This document shows, piece after piece, positions 45,011-53,680 of a DNA stretch of 64,000 nucleotides (the first letter of the stretch is position 1; each line of letters opens with the position of its first letter). The DNA is taken from positions 972,455-1,036,454 of the forward strand of contig NZ_JALAAD010000001.1 in NCBI RefSeq assembly GCF_022984075.1, read 5' to 3'. The stretch is from Synechococcus sp. C9. GTDB taxonomy: Bacteria; Cyanobacteriota; Cyanobacteriia; Gloeomargaritales; Gloeomargaritaceae. The notes below the pieces were generated by a model. It ran no database searches and had not been told where the DNA came from. It worked only from the letters and a program-made list of their open reading frames with translations. The position numbers and the translations under genes are program-made.

Positions 45011-45952
45011 ATGACAAGTTCCCTGGCTCCCATCACCACAGACCCATCCCTGAGCGGTCAAACCCATCCGGTTTTGATTTATCTTGCCCGTCTGAGTCCC
45101 GGTTCCCGGCGCACCCTGTCTGAGGCGTTGGAATTGCTTGCCCGGTGGAGTAGCCAAGGTCGGTTGGGACTTTGGGAATTTCCCTGGTGGGAGTTGCGGT
45201 ATCCCCACACGGCGGCGTTGCGCTCCCGGTTGGCGACCCAGTATGCCCCGGCGACGGTCAACAAACAACTGGCGGCTTTGCGGGGGGTTCTGCGGGAATG
45301 CTGGCGGTTGGGACTGCTGACGGCAGAGGACTACCACCGCACCATTGATCTGCCCACGGTCAAGGGGCAACGGTTATTGCGGGGTCGGGTGTTGAGTGAG
45401 GATGAAGTCAATAAATTGTTAGCCGTTTGTCAACGGGAACATAGCCCTGCTGGCTGTCGGGATGCGACCTTGGTGGGACTATTGGCGGGTTCGGGACTGC
45501 GGCGGGCGGAGGTAGTGGCATTACAAATGCAGGACTATGAACCGACGGAACGTCGTCTGCGGGTGCGGGCTGGCAAAGGGAATAAGGACCGGCTGGTGTA
45601 TGTGGCACCGGGGGCGGATGTGTGGTTAGAACGGTGGTTGCGGTTGCGGGGCACCCAAAGCGGGGCACTCCTCTGTCCGGTAAATCGCTGGGGGCAGGTG
45701 GTGGTGCGGGCGTTGACCGAACAGGCGGTGTTGCACATTCTCACCAAACGGGGGCGACAGGCGGGGATTGCGGCTTTTAGTCCCCACGATTTGCGCCGCA
45801 CATTTATTTCCAATTTGTTGGATGCGGGGGTGGATGTGGCGACGGTGCAAAAATTGGCGGGTCATGCCAATGTACAGACTACAGTTCGCTATGACCGGCG
45901 GGATGAACGGGCAAAACGGGCGGCGGTGGCTCGGTTACAGATTCGTTTTTAA
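45011..45952 (+). CDS. Tyrosine recombinase (XerC/D-like or integrase)
   Basis: The 313-residue protein has an N-terminal SAM-like core-binding domain (about 15-110) and a catalytic domain with all active residues: R164 in GSGLRRAEV, K189 in GKGNKDR, H259 and R262 in SPHDLRRTF, H285 in LAGHANVQTT and Y294 in VRYDRR. The set is intact, so the protein is predicted active. An in-frame GTG one codon upstream is possible. No phage, excisionase or transposon genes are near. It may act in chromosome dimer resolution or on an element elsewhere. Confidence 0.9.
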   Translation: MTSSLAPITTDPSLSGQTHPVLIYLARLSPGSRRTLSEALELLARWSSQGRLGLWEFPWWELRYPHTAALRSRLATQYAPATVNKQLAALRGVLRECWRLGLLTAEDYHRTIDLPTVKGQRLLRGRVLSEDEVNKLLAVCQREHSPAGCRDATLVGLLAGSGLRRAEVVALQMQDYEPTERRLRVRAGKGNKDRLVYVAPGADVWLERWLRLRGTQSGALLCPVNRWGQVVVRALTEQAVLHILTKRGRQAGIAAFSPHDLRRTFISNLLDAGVDVATVQKLAGHANVQTTVRYDRRDERAKRAAVARLQIRF

Positions 45953-45994
45953 TGTGGCGATCATATTTGAATTGTGAGTGAATAAAAGTTTAAT

Positions 45995-46080
45995 ACTCAA
46001 AAAATGAGGGGTCGCAGGGCACCGCCCCGCCCTGGTTCCGGCTAACTTGGCAATTCCCATAGACCGCTTGAGATTGCCAT
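45995..46080. repeat. Partial repeat core
   Basis: TTAATACTCAAAAAATGAGG joins GGTCGCAGGGCACCGCCCCG and CCCTGGTTCCGG, then TTGAGATTGCCATATTT. The AT-rich left flank resembles that at 50730 (ATTGTGAGTAAACTTTTATA), suggesting another arm type. Ends are not clear. Confidence 0.5.
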
Positions 46081-46099
46081 ATTTATCTAATCCTTGCGG

Positions 46100-47005
46100 C
46101 TAGGGGACAAATTGGGTAGATGCCCGTTGCACCCGAATCTGACGGGTGGCGAGATTGCCATCAGCACGGCTACCGGTGACCGTCAAGGGGGGGTCATTTT
46201 GGCGGTAAAATACATTCCCAACCGCCGTGACCTCCTGGGCAGGAATGCGCCATTCCACCTCTTGCGCCCGCAGTTGTCCCCGCTGGTTGACCGCATCTAC
46301 CCCCTGGGTGAGCCGCAGGACTTGATTTTGAAAATCCATTTGCCCCCGTCCCGCCTTCACCACCAACTGCTGGGGGGGATGGATGATTTGTACCGGTTGC
46401 AGTGCCTGGATGTGCCCCTTTTGCCATTCCCAATCTAGGGCTTCCCCGGTGATATTCAAAGCCGGTTTTTGATTGGTAACTTGGACGTTTTTGCGTAGTG
46501 CCAGGTGGTTGTCCCGCAGGCGAATCGTGGCTTCCTGCGCCTTGGCTTGTAGCTTGGGTTGCTGAAATTCCAGATTGCCTTTGAGAATTAATTCCTGTTG
46601 CTGGGGTCGCCAGAGCAGGGATTGGGTGGTAATCCGGGTTTTGTCTTGCAGATCAGTGGCAATTAGCCGTCCCTGAATGTCCAAGGTTTCCCCCTGTTCC
46701 AAGACCGTCGCCTGCGCCGTTTCCACCCGGTAGCGGGGTTTCCCCCGGTCGTAGATGTTTCCCACCAGTTTTTGCACCTGCACCCGGCGGGTTTTGGGGT
46801 CGGCGACCGCCTGCTCTACCTGCAATTTCCAGAGGATTTGACCATTTTTATCCACCTGTTGCAGATTCAAGGATTGAAAGGTGAGTTGCTGGGTCGCTTC
46901 CAAATTCGCCTCCGGCTCCAGGGGACGTTCCGCCACCCGACAACCGCTCACAACCAGTCCCAGGCTCAACCCCAGGGCACACCAGCCCCGCCTACTCCCC
47001 AGCAC
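46100..47005 (-). CDS. lptC: LptC-like lipoprotein (LPS export system)
   Basis: The 301-residue product has a GTG start at 47005, giving a lipoprotein signal (RR in the n-region, then WCALGLSLGLVVSGC with lipobox VSGC). The rest is repetitive beta structure of the LptC/OstA type, such as LQVEQAVADPKTRRVQVQKL and AVGNVFYRQNDPPLTVTGSR. LptC bridges the inner-membrane LPS transporter and LptA. It is larger than E. coli LptC, as in other cyanobacteria. An ATG at 47062 would overlap the upstream NYN gene by 71 nt. The GTG overlaps it by 14 nt. Confidence 0.8.
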   Translation of the reverse strand: MLGSRRGWCALGLSLGLVVSGCRVAERPLEPEANLEATQQLTFQSLNLQQVDKNGQILWKLQVEQAVADPKTRRVQVQKLVGNIYDRGKPRYRVETAQATVLEQGETLDIQGRLIATDLQDKTRITTQSLLWRPQQQELILKGNLEFQQPKLQAKAQEATIRLRDNHLALRKNVQVTNQKPALNITGEALDWEWQKGHIQALQPVQIIHPPQQLVVKAGRGQMDFQNQVLRLTQGVDAVNQRGQLRAQEVEWRIPAQEVTAVGNVFYRQNDPPLTVTGSRADGNLATRQIRVQRASTQFVP

Positions 47006-47579
47006 CGGGTAAATCCGACACCGGGCGATAGGTTTGGGGGCGATGGGATTTGCGGATTTCATCCCGAATGGACTCCAGGTCAATGTACCGATCCGACACA
47101 TTGATTAAACTATCACTGGTCATGGAACGCAAGCTGACCACCTCCACCCGTACCCCCCGGTAGCTGACCGCATCCACCGCATAGGCTAAATCCCCATCCC
47201 CACTCACCAGAATCGCCGTGTCGTAGGAACCCACCAGGGAGAGCATATCTACGGCAATTTCCACGTCTAAATTTGCCTTTTTTGACCCATCCGGCAACTG
47301 CACCAATTCCTTGTAAACCACCCGGTAGCCATTGCGCCGCATCCAGAGTAAAAAACCCTGTTGCTTTTCATTGGTGGGGTCAACACCGGTATAAAAAAAG
47401 GCACGCAATAAACGAGAACCCGCCGTCAAGTAACACAATAGCTTGGTATAATCAATTTCAATATTTAACTGGAGAGCGGCATAAAATAAATTGGAACCGT
47501 CAATGAAAATCGCCAGTCGCCCCCGGTTTTCCAATACCTGTTGTGGTGTAAATAAGCCCATCGTATCCATGCCAGACAT
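46992..47579 (-). CDS. NYN-domain protein, LabA-like
   Basis: The 195-residue PIN-like/NYN fold has acidic positions RLAIFIDGSNLFYAALQ, KKANLDVEIAVDMLSLVGSY and ILVSGDGDLAYAVDAV. These match the LabA/DUF88 family, whose cyanobacterial member LabA modulates negative feedback of clock output downstream of KaiC. Nuclease activity is possible given the conserved Asp set. It is co-transcribed with lptC (overlap). sasA lies 2 kb away on the other strand. The clock link for this copy is inference. Confidence 0.85.
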   Translation of the reverse strand: MSGMDTMGLFTPQQVLENRGRLAIFIDGSNLFYAALQLNIEIDYTKLLCYLTAGSRLLRAFFYTGVDPTNEKQQGFLLWMRRNGYRVVYKELVQLPDGSKKANLDVEIAVDMLSLVGSYDTAILVSGDGDLAYAVDAVSYRGVRVEVVSLRSMTSDSLINVSDRYIDLESIRDEIRKSHRPQTYRPVSDLPGAGE

Positions 47580-47695
47580 AGGATCATTCCTTGCTAAATG
47601 CCAAAATTATGGACTTTTTATTATGGGTTCCCGTGGAGCATTCCACAAGGATCACTCATCATTTTAACCAGGGAATTTTGCACCCCCTGAAAACC

Positions 47696-49261
47696 TTAGG
47701 ATTTTATTACTTTTGGTATGCCAATCCGGGCAAAGACGGGTTCCGGTTGTGCCACGGGTTGCCCCACGGGTAATGCCCCCCACCGCCCGTGCCGGTCGTA
47801 GTCCGAGGGTGGGTCTTGGTCAAAATCAACTTCGTAGCCCAACTGCTGGTAAATGCGGGTGCTGGTCTGGGGGATCACCGGGCTGAGCAGATAGGCGGCT
47901 AACCGCACCGCCTCCAACAACCGATAGAGAACCGCCTCCAAGTCTGCCTGCGCTCCCGTTTTCGCCAACTGCCAGGGGGCTTGCTCATCGATCCATTTAT
48001 TTGCCCGTTGGGCTAGAGCCAGGGGCAGACCACAGGCTCGGTGGAGGGCAAAGTGCTGATACGCCTCAGCAACCTGCGCCCCCAAATCCTGCCCCAAAAG
48101 ACGCAAAGGGTCATCCGGGAGGACGTTCACCGGCGGGACTTTCCCATCACAATACTTATGCACCAATTTCAGGGTGCGGTTCAGCAGATTACCCAGATCG
48201 TTGGCTAAATCCGCATTCACCGTTTGGATAAATCGCTCCTCGTTAAAATCCCCATCTTTCCCCAGTTCAATTTCTTTCAAAAAATAATAGCGCAGGGCAT
48301 CACTGCCATATTCTGCCACCAAATAAAAAGGGTCAATGATATTCCCCAGGGATTTGCTCATTTTCTGCCCATCTTTGGTGAGAAATCCGTGGGCAAAAAT
48401 CCGCTTGGGCAATGGTAATTCCGCCGAGAGTAACATGGCGGGCCAATACACCGCATGGAAGCGCAAAATATCCTTACCAATTAAATGCACATCCACCGGC
48501 CACCAGGTTTTCACCGCCTGGGCTAAACTCGGTTCCTCCTCAACCTCTAGCAGGGCGGTTACATATCCCAACAGGGCATCAAACCACACATAAATCACCT
48601 GGTTGGGGTCAACGGGCACGGGAAATCCCCAGTCCAAATGCAGGCGAGAAATGGAAAAATCCGCCAACCCCTGGCTGACAAATTTTAATACCTCATTGCG
48701 GCGGGTTTCCGGTTGGATAAAATCCGGTTGGGACTGATATAAATCTTCCAGTTGGGCTTGATAGCGGGAGAGGCGAAAAAAGTAATTGGGTTCATCCCGC
48801 CATTCCACCTGGAGATGGGGGTGTAGGGGGCAAAACTGACCCGGTAATAATTCCCGTTCATCCTTAAATTCCTCACAGGCGACGCAATACCAACCCTGCT
48901 GTTGGTGCAGATAAATATCCCCCCGCTCCCACACCTTTTGAAAAAATTCCCGGACAATCACGCCGTGCCGGGGGTCGGTGGTGCGACTGAACCTCTGCCA
49001 ACGGATGTTTAACTTCTCCCAAAGTGCCTGAAATTCCCGCACCATCTCATCGCAATGTACTTGCGGGGCGACTCCCCGTTCCTGGGCGGTGCGTTGGATT
49101 TTTTGCCCATGCTCATCCGTCCCCGTCACCAAAAGCACCTGATCCCCCCGCAGACGGGCAAACCGAGCGAGGGCATCGGCGGCCATCGTGGTGTAGGCAC
49201 TGCCGATATGGGGGCGGGCATTCACGTAATACAAGGGGGTGGTCACACTAAACCGAGCCAT
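47696..49261 (-). CDS. metG: Methionyl-tRNA synthetase
   Basis: The class I synthetase (521 residues) has the HIGH motif as YYVNARPHIGSAYTTMAADA and KMSKS in GFLTKDGQKMSKSLGNIIDP. A zinc knuckle is suggested by WYCVACEEFKDERELLPGQF with CPLH. The anticodon domain follows (about 375-500). It lacks the C-terminal tRNA-binding extension found in E. coli MetG. Lengths near 520 are usual in cyanobacteria. It is monocistronic on the minus strand, divergent from sasA with 122 bp between starts. Confidence 0.95.
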   Translation of the reverse strand: MARFSVTTPLYYVNARPHIGSAYTTMAADALARFARLRGDQVLLVTGTDEHGQKIQRTAQERGVAPQVHCDEMVREFQALWEKLNIRWQRFSRTTDPRHGVIVREFFQKVWERGDIYLHQQQGWYCVACEEFKDERELLPGQFCPLHPHLQVEWRDEPNYFFRLSRYQAQLEDLYQSQPDFIQPETRRNEVLKFVSQGLADFSISRLHLDWGFPVPVDPNQVIYVWFDALLGYVTALLEVEEEPSLAQAVKTWWPVDVHLIGKDILRFHAVYWPAMLLSAELPLPKRIFAHGFLTKDGQKMSKSLGNIIDPFYLVAEYGSDALRYYFLKEIELGKDGDFNEERFIQTVNADLANDLGNLLNRTLKLVHKYCDGKVPPVNVLPDDPLRLLGQDLGAQVAEAYQHFALHRACGLPLALAQRANKWIDEQAPWQLAKTGAQADLEAVLYRLLEAVRLAAYLLSPVIPQTSTRIYQQLGYEVDFDQDPPSDYDRHGRWGALPVGQPVAQPEPVFARIGIPKVIKS

Positions 49262-49383
49262 GCCTACACAATTGGGAAAGAATTAGGAGAGTCGCATTTT
49301 TCCATGATAGAAGGATTTTACCTGCCCCCATGCCCCGGTTCATCTCTTATCCTGGTAAATGGGATTGTTATCCTGGATACCCT

Positions 49384-50442
49384 ATGTCCCCCATTCAGGT
49401 TTACCTTTTCACCAGCAAGGCCGCCAGCCGGGAACAGATGCGGCAGTTGGCCCAACGGCTTCATACCCTGGGTTGTGGGGAGGAGGCGGTGCAAATGGTG
49501 GATGTGAGTGAACAACCCTATTTGGCGGAACGGTTTCGGGTGGTGGTCACCCCGGCGCTGGTCAAGACCAAACCGGAACCCCGGCAGGTGTTGGTGGGGA
49601 GCGACCTATTGGATCAACTGGAGTACTGGTGGCCCCGGTGGCAGGCGGAAAAATCCAGTCAACCGGCGAGCGGCAATTCCAGCCCCACCCCTGATGTGGC
49701 GACCCTCGAAGAAGAATTAACCCGTGCCAAACTCACCATTCAACAACTGACCGCCCAGGTGCAATTCCGGGACCAGGTTTTGGAACTGCTGGCGCACGAC
49801 CTACGCAACCCCCTAACGGCGGTGGGCATCGCCCTGGAGACCCTAGAACTCACCCCCGACCGGGCGGATTTAGCCCCGCAACTGCTGCATCAAGCCCGCA
49901 ATCAGGTGAAAACCCTGGATCGGCTGATCCATAGCATTCTCCAGGTGCGCCGCAACCAACAAAGCGCCCTGCAACTCAACCCCCAAGCCGTACATCTGCG
50001 GGAAATGATTGAATTGGTGGCGCAGAGTTTTGCCCCCCAGTTCGCCCACCGGAATCACCACCTGGAACTGGATGTCCCCGAACCCTGTCCGCCCGTATTT
50101 GCCGACCCGGATGCCCTGCGGCGGGTGTTGACCAACCTGCTGGACAATGCCTGTAAGTACACCCCCCCCGGCGGTCGGATTCAGATCAGCACCCTGCACA
50201 GCACCACCCTCAAGGTACAGGTGACGGTGGCGGACAATGGCCCCGGCATCCCCCCGGAGGATCAGGAGCGGATTTTTGAACCCAGTACCCGCTTGGAACA
50301 TCAGCACCATGAGGCGGGCTATGGGTTGGGCTTGGCGGTCTGTCGGCAAATTGTCCAGGCGCACTACGGACGGATTTGGGTGGAATCCGCACCGGGGAGG
50401 GGCAGTACCTTTCACTTTACCTTGCCCGTGTACCGACCCTAG
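49384..50442 (+). CDS. sasA: SasA-type adaptive-response/clock histidine kinase
   Basis: In this 352-residue protein, residues 1-92 form a KaiB-like thioredoxin fold (IQVYLFTSKAASREQMRQLA, VTPALVKTKPEPRQVLVGSD), the KaiC-binding sensor domain. A short coiled linker leads to HisKA with phospho-His H138 in LLAHDLRNPLTAVGIALETL. HATPase boxes are LTNLLDNACKYTPPGG, DNGPGIPPED and AGYGLGLAVC. No membrane segment. SasA phosphorylates RpaA to drive circadian transcription in other cyanobacteria. The ATG at 49384 matches the family start. kaiABC and rpaA are not in the window. Confidence 0.92.
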   Translation: MSPIQVYLFTSKAASREQMRQLAQRLHTLGCGEEAVQMVDVSEQPYLAERFRVVVTPALVKTKPEPRQVLVGSDLLDQLEYWWPRWQAEKSSQPASGNSSPTPDVATLEEELTRAKLTIQQLTAQVQFRDQVLELLAHDLRNPLTAVGIALETLELTPDRADLAPQLLHQARNQVKTLDRLIHSILQVRRNQQSALQLNPQAVHLREMIELVAQSFAPQFAHRNHHLELDVPEPCPPVFADPDALRRVLTNLLDNACKYTPPGGRIQISTLHSTTLKVQVTVADNGPGIPPEDQERIFEPSTRLEHQHHEAGYGLGLAVCRQIVQAHYGRIWVESAPGRGSTFHFTLPVYRP

Positions 50443-50507
50443 GGCAGAGGAGCAAATTGACAGATTTCCCCCAAGTTAGCTAAGGTAGTAAATGCGATTG
50501 CAATCCT

Positions 50508-50580
50508 GCCCCCATCGTCTAGTGGACTAGGACACCTCCCTTTCACGGAGGCGACAGGGATTCGAATTCCCTTGGGGGTA
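50508..50580 (+). tRNA. tRNA-Glu (anticodon UUC)
   Basis: The acceptor GCCCCCA pairs with TGGGGGT (G-T at the first pair), discriminator A at 50580. The anticodon stem CCTCC/GGAGG holds loop CTTTCAC with TTC at 50542-50544. The T-arm includes GGGATTCGAATTCCC. CCA is not encoded. In photosynthetic organisms this tRNA also donates Glu for tetrapyrrole synthesis. Confidence 0.95.
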
Positions 50581-50926
50581 TCCTAATCAAAATTAAATAG
50601 CTCAGCCATCTCCTTGGGGTGGTTAGACGCAGATGGGATGACCCAAAACCCTCTTCTGCATACGCCTGACCCAGTAGGAAATCACCTTACCAAAACGAAT
50701 TTCATATTAGGAATTGCACTTGGATTGTGAGTAAACTTTTATACTTAATAAAATACTTAAAAAATCAGCGGTCACAGAGTATCACCCCGTACTTGGTTCT
50801 ATAGAATCTCACTTCTCGTCGCCGGGCACCCCCGCCCTTGGTTCTGCGGATAACCCTATCTCCCAGGAGCAACGTCCACGTGGGATTTAGTTAAGCTGAA
50901 AGGGAGGTTTACGCTGTGGTGTCCCT
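50581..50926. repeat. 346-nt spacer holding partial A/B repeat cores
   Basis: Two incomplete cores lie at about 50770-50803 (GGTCACAGAGTATCACCCCG, TACTTGGTTCTA) and 50812-50846 (CACTTCTCGTCGCCGGGCAC, CCCTTGGTTCTG). The CTCACTTCTCGTCG piece is the inverted form of the GAGAAGTGAG block in the icd-carA array. The first 120 nt show nothing recognisable. An AGGGAGG precedes the FTR1 ATG by about 20 nt. Confidence 0.5.
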
Positions 50927-51787
50927 ATGGGTCATTGGGCTTTAGCCATTCCCAGTTTTGTGATCACCCTGAGAGAGGGGGTAGAAGCCGCCTTGGTGGT
51001 GGGCATTATCCTGACAGTTTTAGGACAAACCCAACGCAAAGACCTGTACCCCTGGGTGGGAGCGGGGGTAGTGGCGGGCGTGGGATTAAGCCTGGCGGGG
51101 GGGGGGCTGTTGGTGGTGGGTCTGCACCAATTGACCCAGATGCGCCCCCGGTTGCAGTACGGGGTGGAAGCGGGCTTGGAACTGGTAGCCGCCGGGTTGT
51201 TGACCTGGATGTTGCTGTGGATGACCCGGCAGGGACGGGGGATGGCGGGGCTGATCCGGCAACAGGTGTCCGAACAACGGCAGGGTTGGGGCATTGCCCT
51301 CCTGGTGCTGGCCGCCGTGGGACGGGAGGGGGTCGAAACGGTGATTTTCATCACTGCCCAGTTCCGCCAGGGGGGACTGCCCTTGTTGGGGGCGTTGGCG
51401 GGGGTGTTGGGAGCGGTGCTGGTGGGCTATCTGCTGTTTGGGCTGGGGATGCGGTTGCCCCTGCGAGCATTTTTCCTGGTGATGGGCAGTGGTTTATTGC
51501 TGATTGTGGGGGGCTTGTTGGTCAGTGCCCTCCTGCACCTGAGTAAAGCCCTGGCGGAGGCGGGGACGGGGCTGGGAATGCTGGTCTGGGATACCTCCCG
51601 GTGGTTGCCGGATGGGGAATGGCCGGGACTCCTACTCAAGGTGCTGTTGGGCTACCGGGATCACCTCTACCTCCTGCAAGTGCTGGTTTATGGCTTGTTT
51701 GTGGGTGGGGTCGGGTTTTTGTACTACCGCTCCTTGACGGGTGGTGTATCTTCCCCAGACCAAGGCTCTGCCGTCCAGGGCAGTTGA
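50927..51787 (+). CDS. FTR1-family iron permease
   Basis: The 286-residue protein has about seven membrane helices. It carries two REGLE-type iron-binding motifs: TLREGVEAALVVGIIL in helix 1 and AAVGREGVETVIFI in helix 4. FTR1 proteins import iron, ferric in yeast with a multicopper oxidase and ferrous in EfeU systems. No oxidase or EfeO/EfeB gene is adjacent. The 3' end overlaps the facing histidine kinase gene by 64 nt. Confidence 0.88.
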   Translation: MGHWALAIPSFVITLREGVEAALVVGIILTVLGQTQRKDLYPWVGAGVVAGVGLSLAGGGLLVVGLHQLTQMRPRLQYGVEAGLELVAAGLLTWMLLWMTRQGRGMAGLIRQQVSEQRQGWGIALLVLAAVGREGVETVIFITAQFRQGGLPLLGALAGVLGAVLVGYLLFGLGMRLPLRAFFLVMGSGLLLIVGGLLVSALLHLSKALAEAGTGLGMLVWDTSRWLPDGEWPGLLLKVLLGYRDHLYLLQVLVYGLFVGGVGFLYYRSLTGGVSSPDQGSAVQGS

Positions 51788-52878
51788 ATGCGTAGCCATG
51801 CCCCGCCCCATTGGGGATGGTTGCTCGCCTGCACGTCCCCCCCATGCGCCACGACAATTTGGCGGACGATGGCCAGCCCCAGTCCCGTGCCGCTTTCCTG
51901 CCATTGGGCATCCCGTTGCCCTTGGTAAAATCGCTCAAACAGATGGGGCAAGTCGGCGGTGGGAAACCCCGCTCCCTCGTCAATGACATCAATCTCTACC
52001 CGCTGGTGAACCGCTTGGGGGGTAATCCGCACATGAATCGTGCCCCCCGGCGGACTATATTTAATGCTGTTGTCCAGCACATTGCAGAACATCCGGTACA
52101 GGCGCAGTTCATCCCCCTTCAGCCAGAGACAGGCTGGACCAAGGTAGTCCAGGGTGAGATTTTTGCGTTGGGCGAGGGGTTCCAGAGCCTGCCAAACCGT
52201 CTGCACCAGGGCGACCACATCCACCGGGGTGGGGTTGCGAACCGGACTACGTCCCTGCGCCACTTCCAGCCAATTCTGTACCAAATGAATCAGGCGGTCC
52301 AATTCCCCCAGCAGGCGGGTGACCCAGGTTTGCAGGGGCGGTTCTAGCCGTTGGTGTAAAGCCTCCGCCACCAATCGCATGGCGGTCAAGGGGGTTTTCA
52401 GTTCGTGGGTCAAATCCGTCACCCACCGTTCCCGGGCTTGGCTGAGTTCCACCAGGGTTTGCCGGTTTTCCAAAAACACCACCACCTGCCCCTGGGACAG
52501 CCGTTGGGCTGTAGCCCGCAGGGCAATGGGGAGGGGAGCGGATTCCCCCGCCGGTGGATAAAAGGCCCATTCCTCCGTACAGGGAGTGGTGTGACTGCGG
52601 GTGCGTTGGATCAGTTGGTCCAGTTCGTAGGAGCGCACCAATTCCAGCAGGAGGCGGGGTTGTTCCGGTTGCCAACGGTGTAAACTCAGCAACTCCCTCG
52701 CCGCCGGGTTACACAGGATCAGTTGATTTTCCTCATCCACCACCAGACAACCGCAGGGCAAACCTTGGATCATTTCCGCCCAGGCCAACGACGGGGGAGG
52801 CATCCGCCAGCGGCTCAACCCCCACCCCACCGCACCGCCCAGCCCCAGCCCGAGCAACAGCAGGCTCCATTCCATCAC
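51724..52878 (-). CDS. sphS: Phosphate-sensing histidine kinase SphS-like
   Basis: The 384-residue kinase is anchored by one N-terminal helix (about 4-20). A PAS-like region (about 30-140) precedes HisKA with H158 in WVTDLTHELKTPLTAMRLVA. HATPase has FCNVLDNSIKYSPPGG, DEGAGFPTADLPHLFERFYQ and GTGLGLAIVRQIV. With the adjacent OmpR-type regulator (4-nt ATGA overlap) this matches SphS-SphR, the cyanobacterial PhoR-PhoB pair controlling phosphate starvation genes. Identity is by similarity of architecture and regulator. The 3' end overlaps the FTR1 gene by 64 nt. Confidence 0.85.
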   Translation of the reverse strand: MMEWSLLLLGLGLGGAVGWGLSRWRMPPPSLAWAEMIQGLPCGCLVVDEENQLILCNPAARELLSLHRWQPEQPRLLLELVRSYELDQLIQRTRSHTTPCTEEWAFYPPAGESAPLPIALRATAQRLSQGQVVVFLENRQTLVELSQARERWVTDLTHELKTPLTAMRLVAEALHQRLEPPLQTWVTRLLGELDRLIHLVQNWLEVAQGRSPVRNPTPVDVVALVQTVWQALEPLAQRKNLTLDYLGPACLWLKGDELRLYRMFCNVLDNSIKYSPPGGTIHVRITPQAVHQRVEIDVIDEGAGFPTADLPHLFERFYQGQRDAQWQESGTGLGLAIVRQIVVAHGGDVQASNHPQWGGAWLRIQLPWTAEPWSGEDTPPVKER

Positions 52879-53627
52879 CCAAAGCGGTAGCCAAAGCCCC
52901 GCACCGTCAGGATGTATTCCGGGTGGCTGGGGTCACGCTCCAGTTTTTGGCGCAACCAGCGGATGTGCACATCTACCGTTTTGCTGTCCCCCACAAAGTC
53001 CGACCCCCACACCCGGTCCAGCAAACTTTCCCGGGACCAAACCCGGCGGGGATAGTTCATAAACAGTTCCAGCAGGCGAAATTCCTTGGGGGACAAATTC
53101 ACCACCTCCCCCCGCACCGTCACCCGGCACTGTTGGGGGTAGCAGTAAATGTCTTTATAATGTAAAACAGTGGGTTGGGGCAGGTAGTTTTGCTTTTGCC
53201 GCCGCAGGAGGGCCCGACACCGGGCGATCAATTCCCGGGTACTAAAGGGTTTGATCAGATAATCATCCGCCCCCACCTCCAACCCCAACACCCGGTCGGT
53301 TTCGCTCCCCCGGGCACTGAGGATCAAAATCGGCGTGGCATTTCCCTGGCGGCGCAGGAGACGGCACAAATCCAAACCATTCACCTGGGGCAACATCAAA
53401 TCCAAAACCACCAAATCAAAGGGGGGCAATGCCTGGCTGGGTTCCGTCTGGAGCAATAGCCCTAAGGCCGCCCGCCCATCCGCCACCGCCGTGACACAAT
53501 AGCCTTCCTCCGTCAGGGAAAGCTGGAGCATTTCCCGAATCAAGTCCTCATCTTCCACCACCAAAATCCGGTTGGCTTCAGTTAATGCCACCGGTGCGGG
53601 CGCATCCGTCAGTTCCACGGCCTGCAT
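52875..53627 (-). CDS. sphR: OmpR/PhoB-type response regulator SphR-like
   Basis: In this 250-residue protein the receiver (about 20-138) has the acidic pair VVEDEDLI, phospho-Asp D76 in LVVLDLMLPQVNGLD, and Lys in DDYLIKPFSTREL. The winged-helix DNA-binding domain (about 155-250) has VVNLSPKEFRLLELFMNYPR and KTVDVHIRWLRQKLERDPSH with YILTVRGFGYRFG. It resembles PhoB-like SphR, which activates alkaline phosphatase and pst genes. It is the first gene of the two-gene operon. Pho boxes were not searched. Confidence 0.87.
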   Translation of the reverse strand: MQAVELTDAPAPVALTEANRILVVEDEDLIREMLQLSLTEEGYCVTAVADGRAALGLLLQTEPSQALPPFDLVVLDLMLPQVNGLDLCRLLRRQGNATPILILSARGSETDRVLGLEVGADDYLIKPFSTRELIARCRALLRRQKQNYLPQPTVLHYKDIYCYPQQCRVTVRGEVVNLSPKEFRLLELFMNYPRRVWSRESLLDRVWGSDFVGDSKTVDVHIRWLRQKLERDPSHPEYILTVRGFGYRFG

Positions 53628-53680
53628 GGGAAATTGTGGGAAAACACGTGCCCTTCCATCTTACCCCCAATTTCTCTCGA

